From: a virus
DNA: 32,790 bases
Strand: one strand, 5' to 3'
Virus record (IMG/VR): IMGVR_UViG_3300025889_000517
Coordinates: 1 to 32,790 of that record
Shown: positions 28,512 through 32,790 of the stretch, piece by piece
Layout: every line of letters begins with the position of its first letter
How positions within the stretch are numbered: position 1 is the stretch's first letter
Made by a program: the position numbers and the translations under genes
The notes under the pieces: model-generated
What the model was told of the DNA's origin: nothing
Seen by the model: only the letters and a program-made list of their open reading frames with translations
Database searches by the model: none

Positions 28512-29990
28512 ATGCTTAGTTTAGATAAAATAAATGCAATTACAGATCCGAAAGTTAGAAGACAATTAAAATTAGATATTTTAACTAGAGTAAAAAAATC
28601 TACTCAAGAAAAATATAGAACTGATTTTTTATCTTTTGTAAAATACACTTGGCCAGAATTTATTGAAGGGTACCATCATAAAAAAATTTCAGATGCATTT
28701 AATAGAATTAGAACAGGTGAATGTAAAAGATTAATTATTAATATGCCACCTAGGCATACTAAATCTGAATTTGCATCTTATTTTTTACCTGCATGGATGA
28801 TTGGCAACAGACCAAATTTAAAAATTATTCAAGCAACTCACACAGCAGAACTTGCAATTCGTTTTGGTAGAAAAGCTAAAACATTAATTGACTCACAAGA
28901 ATATCAAGACTTATTTAAAACAAGACTCAGAGAAGATTCAAAAGCTGCAGGACGTTGGGAAACAAATGGTGGTGGAGAATATTTTGCAGTCGGTGTCCAA
29001 GGTGCGGTGACCGGGAGGGGTGCTGACTTACTCATCATTGACGATCCACATTCTGAGCAAGATGTTAATTCACCTACAGCATTTGATAATGCATATGAAT
29101 GGTATACATCAGGACCAAGACAACGTTTACAACCAGGTGGAGCTATTGTGGTTGTAATGACAAGATGGTCAACAAAAGATTTAACAGCACAACTTGTAAA
29201 TTCTGGAGCAAAAGAAGAGAAAGCAGATCAATGGGAAGTGATTGAGTTTCCTGCAATCTTACCAAACAATAAACCTGTATGGCCAGAATATTGGAAGTTA
29301 GAAGAATTAGAAAAAGTAAAAGCATCAGCTGGTATTGCAAAATGGAATGCACAGTATATGCAAAACCCAACAGCTGAAGAAGGTGCATTATTAAAACGTG
29401 AGTGGTGGCAAAATTGGGATAAAGATCATATGCCTCCATTACTTCATGTCATTCAAAGTTATGATACTGCATTTTTAAAAAAAGAAACTGCCGACTATTC
29501 TGCCATTACTACTTGGGGAATCTTTGCAGAAAATGAAGGAGATCCACAACATATAATTTTATTAGATGCAATAAAACAACGTTTAGAATTTCCTGATCTA
29601 AGAAGACTTGCAAAAGAACAATATGATTATTGGCAACCTGAAACAGTTTTAGTTGAAGCAAAAGCTTCTGGTCTTCCATTGACTTATGAACTCAGACAGA
29701 TGGGGATACCCGTCGTTAATTATACTCCCTCTAAAGGTAACGACAAACACAGCCGTGTAAATTCTGTAGCCCCTCTGTTTGAGTCCGGAATGGTTTGGGC
29801 TCCTAAAGATAGAGAGTTTGCTCAAGAAGTAATTGAAGAGTGTGCATCTTTTCCATATGGAGATCATGATGACTTAGTAGATAGCACTACACAAGCATTA
29901 ATGCGATTTAGACAAGGGGGCTTGATTATTCATCCAGAAGACTATAAAGATGAGGAACTTCCAAGAAAAAATAAAACTTATTATTGGTAA
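28512..29990 (+). CDS. terL: Terminase large subunit
   Basis: A 492-residue packaging motor. The ATPase domain has an atypical Walker A (INMPPRHTKSEFAS, about residues 76-89), Walker B with catalytic acidic residues LLIIDDPHSEQD (about 173-184) and the coupling motif VVMTRWS. The nuclease domain has the acidic triad in QSYDTAFLKKETADYSA, TVLVEAKASGLPL and FPYGDHDDLVDS. It cleaves concatemers and pumps DNA into the prohead through the portal. The small subunit is encoded 5 kb away on the other strand. There is no clear ribosome binding site. Confidence 0.95.
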   Translation: MLSLDKINAITDPKVRRQLKLDILTRVKKSTQEKYRTDFLSFVKYTWPEFIEGYHHKKISDAFNRIRTGECKRLIINMPPRHTKSEFASYFLPAWMIGNRPNLKIIQATHTAELAIRFGRKAKTLIDSQEYQDLFKTRLREDSKAAGRWETNGGGEYFAVGVQGAVTGRGADLLIIDDPHSEQDVNSPTAFDNAYEWYTSGPRQRLQPGGAIVVVMTRWSTKDLTAQLVNSGAKEEKADQWEVIEFPAILPNNKPVWPEYWKLEELEKVKASAGIAKWNAQYMQNPTAEEGALLKREWWQNWDKDHMPPLLHVIQSYDTAFLKKETADYSAITTWGIFAENEGDPQHIILLDAIKQRLEFPDLRRLAKEQYDYWQPETVLVEAKASGLPLTYELRQMGIPVVNYTPSKGNDKHSRVNSVAPLFESGMVWAPKDREFAQEVIEECASFPYGDHDDLVDSTTQALMRFRQGGLIIHPEDYKDEELPRKNKTYYW

Positions 29991-30161
29991 ATGACATTTG
30001 TATTTAAACACCCAAGTAAGTATAAAAAACTTACAACAACTGTACCACCAAAATCTGGGCCATTATCACAGGGCTTGAATATTGAGTATAATACTGTTAA
30101 AGATGTAAAACTGGAGAAAATTAATGGCAGAAATCGACAAAGCACTTCCAAACGAAGTTAG
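29991..30161 (+). CDS. Small conserved-looking protein between terminase and portal
   Basis: A 56-residue basic ORF starting directly after the terminase stop codon and overlapping the portal start by 38 bases. It reads FKHPSKYKKLTTTVPPKSGP and LSQGLNIEYNTVKDVKLEKI, ending in a Ser/Lys/Arg-rich tail. The position is typical of small head-neck region genes in marine phages. Function unknown. Confidence 0.6.
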   Translation: MTFVFKHPSKYKKLTTTVPPKSGPLSQGLNIEYNTVKDVKLEKINGRNRQSTSKRS

Positions 30162-32589
30162 AAAAGAAATTGAAATAGAAGGTCCTGAAACATCGGCCGA
30201 AGAGAATATTGAATTACAAGAAGATTTACCTGATGTAGGTGAAACTGAAATTACACCTATGGAAGATGGAGGTGTAGAAATTAATTTTGAACCAGGAGCC
30301 TTCAACCAGGCTCAATCAGAAAATCACTACGACAATTTGGCAGAGTTACTTCCAGAGGAAATATTGATGCCTCTTGGTTCAGAATTATTTTCTAATTATT
30401 CAGATTACAAATCTTCAAGACAAGATTGGGAACAAGCTTACATAAAAGGTTTAGATCTTTTAGGATTTAAATACGAACAAAAATCAGAACCTTTCCAAGG
30501 TGCAAGTGGTGCAACACACCCAGTATTAGCAGAAGCGGTTACTCAATTTCAATCACTGGCTTATAAAGAATTGCTCCCGGCTCAAGGACCAGTGAGAACT
30601 CAAACTGTTGGAGCTCCATCACCTGAAAAATCTTCTCAAGCAGAACGAGTAAAAGAATTTATGAATTATCAGTTAATGGATCAAATGCCAGAATATGAAA
30701 CTGAGTTTGATCAAATGTTATTTTATTTACCATTATCTGGTTCTGCGTTTAAAAAAGTTTACTACGATGAATTACTAGGACGAGCTGTATCAAAGTTCGT
30801 TCCTGCTGATGATTTAATTGTTCCGTATGCAGCTACCTCATTAGATGATGCGGAATCAATTATTCATCGAATTAAAACTTCTGGAAATGATTTAAGAAAA
30901 CAACAAGTCGCAGGTTTTTATAGAGATATAGATTTAACTGCTGGCTATAATAACGAAACAGATTTAGATAAAAAAGAACATGAATTAGAAGGAATGAAAC
31001 AATCGGGAAAACAAGAAGATGTCTTTACCTTACTTGAATGTCATGTTAACTTAGACATCGAGGGTTTTGAAGATCGAGGGCCCGATGGGGAAATAACTGG
31101 TATCAAATTACCATACATTGTAACGATTGAAGAAAACTCTCGACAGATTTTATCAATCAGAAGAAATTATGAAATCGGTGACGCTTTAAGAAAAAAGATT
31201 TCATACTTTGTTCATTTTAAATTTTTACCTGGTTTAGGATTTTATGGATTTGGTTTAATCCATATGATCGGTGGATTATCAAGAACAGCAACATCAGCTT
31301 TAAGAAGTTTATTAGATGCAGGAACTTTATCAAACTTACCTGCTGGATTTAAACAAAGAGGAATCAGAATTAGAGATGATGCACAATCTATACAACCTGG
31401 TGAATTCAGAGATGTAGATGCTCCTGGCGGAAATATAAGAGATGCATTTATGACACTTCCGTTTAAAGAGCCAAGTGCAACACTTCTTCAACTTATGGGT
31501 GTCGTTGTACAAGCTGGTCAGCGTTTTGCTTCCATAGCTGACATGCAAGTAGGTGAGGGTAATCAACAAGCTGCGGTGGGAACGACAGTCGCCTTGTTAG
31601 AACGTGGATCAAGAACAATGAGTGCGATTCACAAAAGATTATATGTATCACTTAAAAATGAATTTAAATTATTAGCTAGAGTATTTAAACTATATCTACC
31701 ACAAGAATATCCTTATGATGTTGTGGGTGGTCAAAGGGTAATTAAACAAGCAGACTTTGATGACAAAATAGATATTTTACCTGTAGCAGATCCAAATATA
31801 TTTTCTCAAACTCAAAGGATATCTTTGGCTCAAACGGAATTACAATTAGCTCAATCAAATCCACAAATACATAATTTGTATGCAGCATATAGAAATATGT
31901 ATGAAGCACTGGGTGTAAAAAATATTGATTTAATTTTAAAAAAACCTCAACCACCAATGCCTAAGGATCCATCATTAGAACATATTGATTCATTAAGTGG
32001 TATTCCATTCCAAGCATTTAAAGGACAAGATCACAGAGCTCATATTACAGCTCATGTAAACTTTATGGCTACTAACATTGCAAAAAATAATCCTGTAATT
32101 AATGCTTCATTACAAAAAAATATATTTGAACACATTTCATTAATGGCTTTAGAACAAGTTGAAATGGAATTTGTACAAGAGATACAACAATTACAAGCAA
32201 TGCAACAAAATCCACAAGCAATGCAAAACCCACAAATGCAACAAATGGTTATGCAGTTGAATATGAAGATTGAATCTAGAAAAGCTGTTCTAGTTGCAGA
32301 GATGATGGATGAATTTTTACAAGAAGAAAAGAAAATTAATGGTGATTTTGGTAATGATCCTATTGCAAAATTAAAATCAAGAGAGCTTGATATTAGAGCA
32401 CAGGAAAATTCTAGAAGAAAAGAAGTAGATGAAGAGAGAATTAATGTTGAAAAGATGAAAGCAATGATGAATCAAATGACTGATCAACAAAAATTACAAC
32501 AAAATGAAGAATTAGCTAATTTAAGAGCAGATACTTCTATTGAAAAAACTATTTTATCTGCAGAATTAAAAAATAGAGGTGGAATGTAA
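30124..32589 (+). CDS. Portal protein
   Basis: An 821-residue portal, large as in P22-like podoviruses (725) rather than siphophage portals (about 400-550). After an acidic N-terminus, LMPLGSELFSNYSDYKSSRQ and SEPFQGASGATHPVLAEAVT match the N-terminal wing of this group. A central FYGFGLIHMIGGLSRTATSA is followed by GNQQAAVGTTVALLERGSRT. The C-terminus is a Gln- and Met-rich barrel-like helix (QQLQAMQQNPQAMQNP) and a coiled coil. It forms the dodecameric DNA channel at the unique vertex and docks the terminase. GGAGAAA precedes the ATG. Confidence 0.9.
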   Translation: MAEIDKALPNEVRKEIEIEGPETSAEENIELQEDLPDVGETEITPMEDGGVEINFEPGAFNQAQSENHYDNLAELLPEEILMPLGSELFSNYSDYKSSRQDWEQAYIKGLDLLGFKYEQKSEPFQGASGATHPVLAEAVTQFQSLAYKELLPAQGPVRTQTVGAPSPEKSSQAERVKEFMNYQLMDQMPEYETEFDQMLFYLPLSGSAFKKVYYDELLGRAVSKFVPADDLIVPYAATSLDDAESIIHRIKTSGNDLRKQQVAGFYRDIDLTAGYNNETDLDKKEHELEGMKQSGKQEDVFTLLECHVNLDIEGFEDRGPDGEITGIKLPYIVTIEENSRQILSIRRNYEIGDALRKKISYFVHFKFLPGLGFYGFGLIHMIGGLSRTATSALRSLLDAGTLSNLPAGFKQRGIRIRDDAQSIQPGEFRDVDAPGGNIRDAFMTLPFKEPSATLLQLMGVVVQAGQRFASIADMQVGEGNQQAAVGTTVALLERGSRTMSAIHKRLYVSLKNEFKLLARVFKLYLPQEYPYDVVGGQRVIKQADFDDKIDILPVADPNIFSQTQRISLAQTELQLAQSNPQIHNLYAAYRNMYEALGVKNIDLILKKPQPPMPKDPSLEHIDSLSGIPFQAFKGQDHRAHITAHVNFMATNIAKNNPVINASLQKNIFEHISLMALEQVEMEFVQEIQQLQAMQQNPQAMQNPQMQQMVMQLNMKIESRKAVLVAEMMDEFLQEEKKINGDFGNDPIAKLKSRELDIRAQENSRRKEVDEERINVEKMKAMMNQMTDQQKLQQNEELANLRADTSIEKTILSAELKNRGGM

Positions 32590-32747
32590 TGAAAAAAACA
32601 GAAAAAAAGATAGCAAAAGTCATGAGAGAGTTTAAAAAAGGTAAATTACCCATTGGAAAATCTAAAAAACCTGTTAAAAGTAGAAAACAAGCAATAGCAA
32701 TCGCTCTTTCTGAAGCTGGAAAGAGTAAAACTAGGAGAAAAAAATGA
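32589..32747 (+). CDS. Small basic DUF6496-like protein
   Basis: A 52-residue protein overlapping the portal stop by one base. KIAKVMREFKKGKLPIGKS and SRKQAIAIALSEAGKSKTRR fit the DUF6496 pattern found in phages and bacteria. It is very basic. It lies between portal and, presumably, scaffold or capsid genes outside the window, so a DNA- or head-associated role is possible. Confidence 0.75.
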   Translation: MKKTEKKIAKVMREFKKGKLPIGKSKKPVKSRKQAIAIALSEAGKSKTRRKK

Positions 32748-32790
32748 ATAAGTTTGATAAATTAGAAAAAAAAGTTCCTATGCCTAAAGG
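32744..32790 (+). CDS. Partial CDS at the window end
   Basis: Starts in an ATGA overlap with the preceding gene after AGGAGAAA and reads MNKFDKLEKKVPMPKG before the window ends. It has no stop. Position after the portal suggests a head-assembly gene. Nothing more can be said. Confidence 0.6.
   Translation, partial: MNKFDKLEKKVPMPK

Overview
The window is one continuous stretch of a tailed-phage genome, AT-rich and very gene-dense, with most genes overlapping by 1 to 20 bases. Its gene set (terminase, P22-like portal, family A DNA polymerase, archaeo-eukaryotic-type primase, M15 endolysin, SpeD, Hsp20 and many tiny conserved ORFs) resembles short-tailed marine phages of SAR11 or related low-GC alphaproteobacteria. 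That host assignment is inference. Both ends cut through genes: the first CDS has no start in the window and the last has no stop. No major capsid or tail-tube gene is visible, so those presumably lie in the missing part.

Layout. 1-5.8 kb (+): end of the virion module (a giant virion protein and a glycine-rich protein), a holin-like protein, then SpeD and Hsp20, closed by a UUCG hairpin. 5.8-7.45 kb (-): a small gene and an SNF2-type helicase. 7.5-15.1 kb (+): replication operon with an SSB-like protein, primase, UvrD-like helicase, DUF3310 protein and DNA polymerase. 15.1-18 kb (+): an unknown conserved protein, tiny zinc-finger and membrane genes, and a lysis cassette (membrane coiled-coil protein, exported protein, M15 peptidase). 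18-22.3 kb (+): small accessory genes, an HNH protein and a Cas4-like exonuclease. 22.3-22.8 kb: an iteron-rich non-coding region. 23.0-23.6 kb (-): small terminase. 23.6-24.4 kb (+): a long structured leader, then a small gene and a VRR-NUC nuclease. 24.4-28.4 kb: an unusual mainly minus-strand control region. 28.5 kb to the end (+): large terminase and portal.

The most unusual region is 23.6-28.4 kb. It holds (1) a perfect 16-bp chromosomal-type parS site, TGTTTCACGTGAAACA, with no ParA or ParB gene in the window; (2) a minus-strand non-coding RNA of about 520 nt with many perfect helices, a potential pseudoknot and its own intrinsic terminator; (3) six dispersed copies of a composite intergenic repeat ending in the hairpin GTGGGCGGGCCCCACCC; (4) a consensus DnaA box beside an AT-rich tract; and (5) a 5' leader with duplicated motifs, a terminator-like hairpin and mutually exclusive helices. 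A second leader with competing helices precedes the DUF3310 gene at 12.74-12.86 kb. Together they suggest a phage that uses host replication and segregation proteins and RNA-level control, which remains to be tested.
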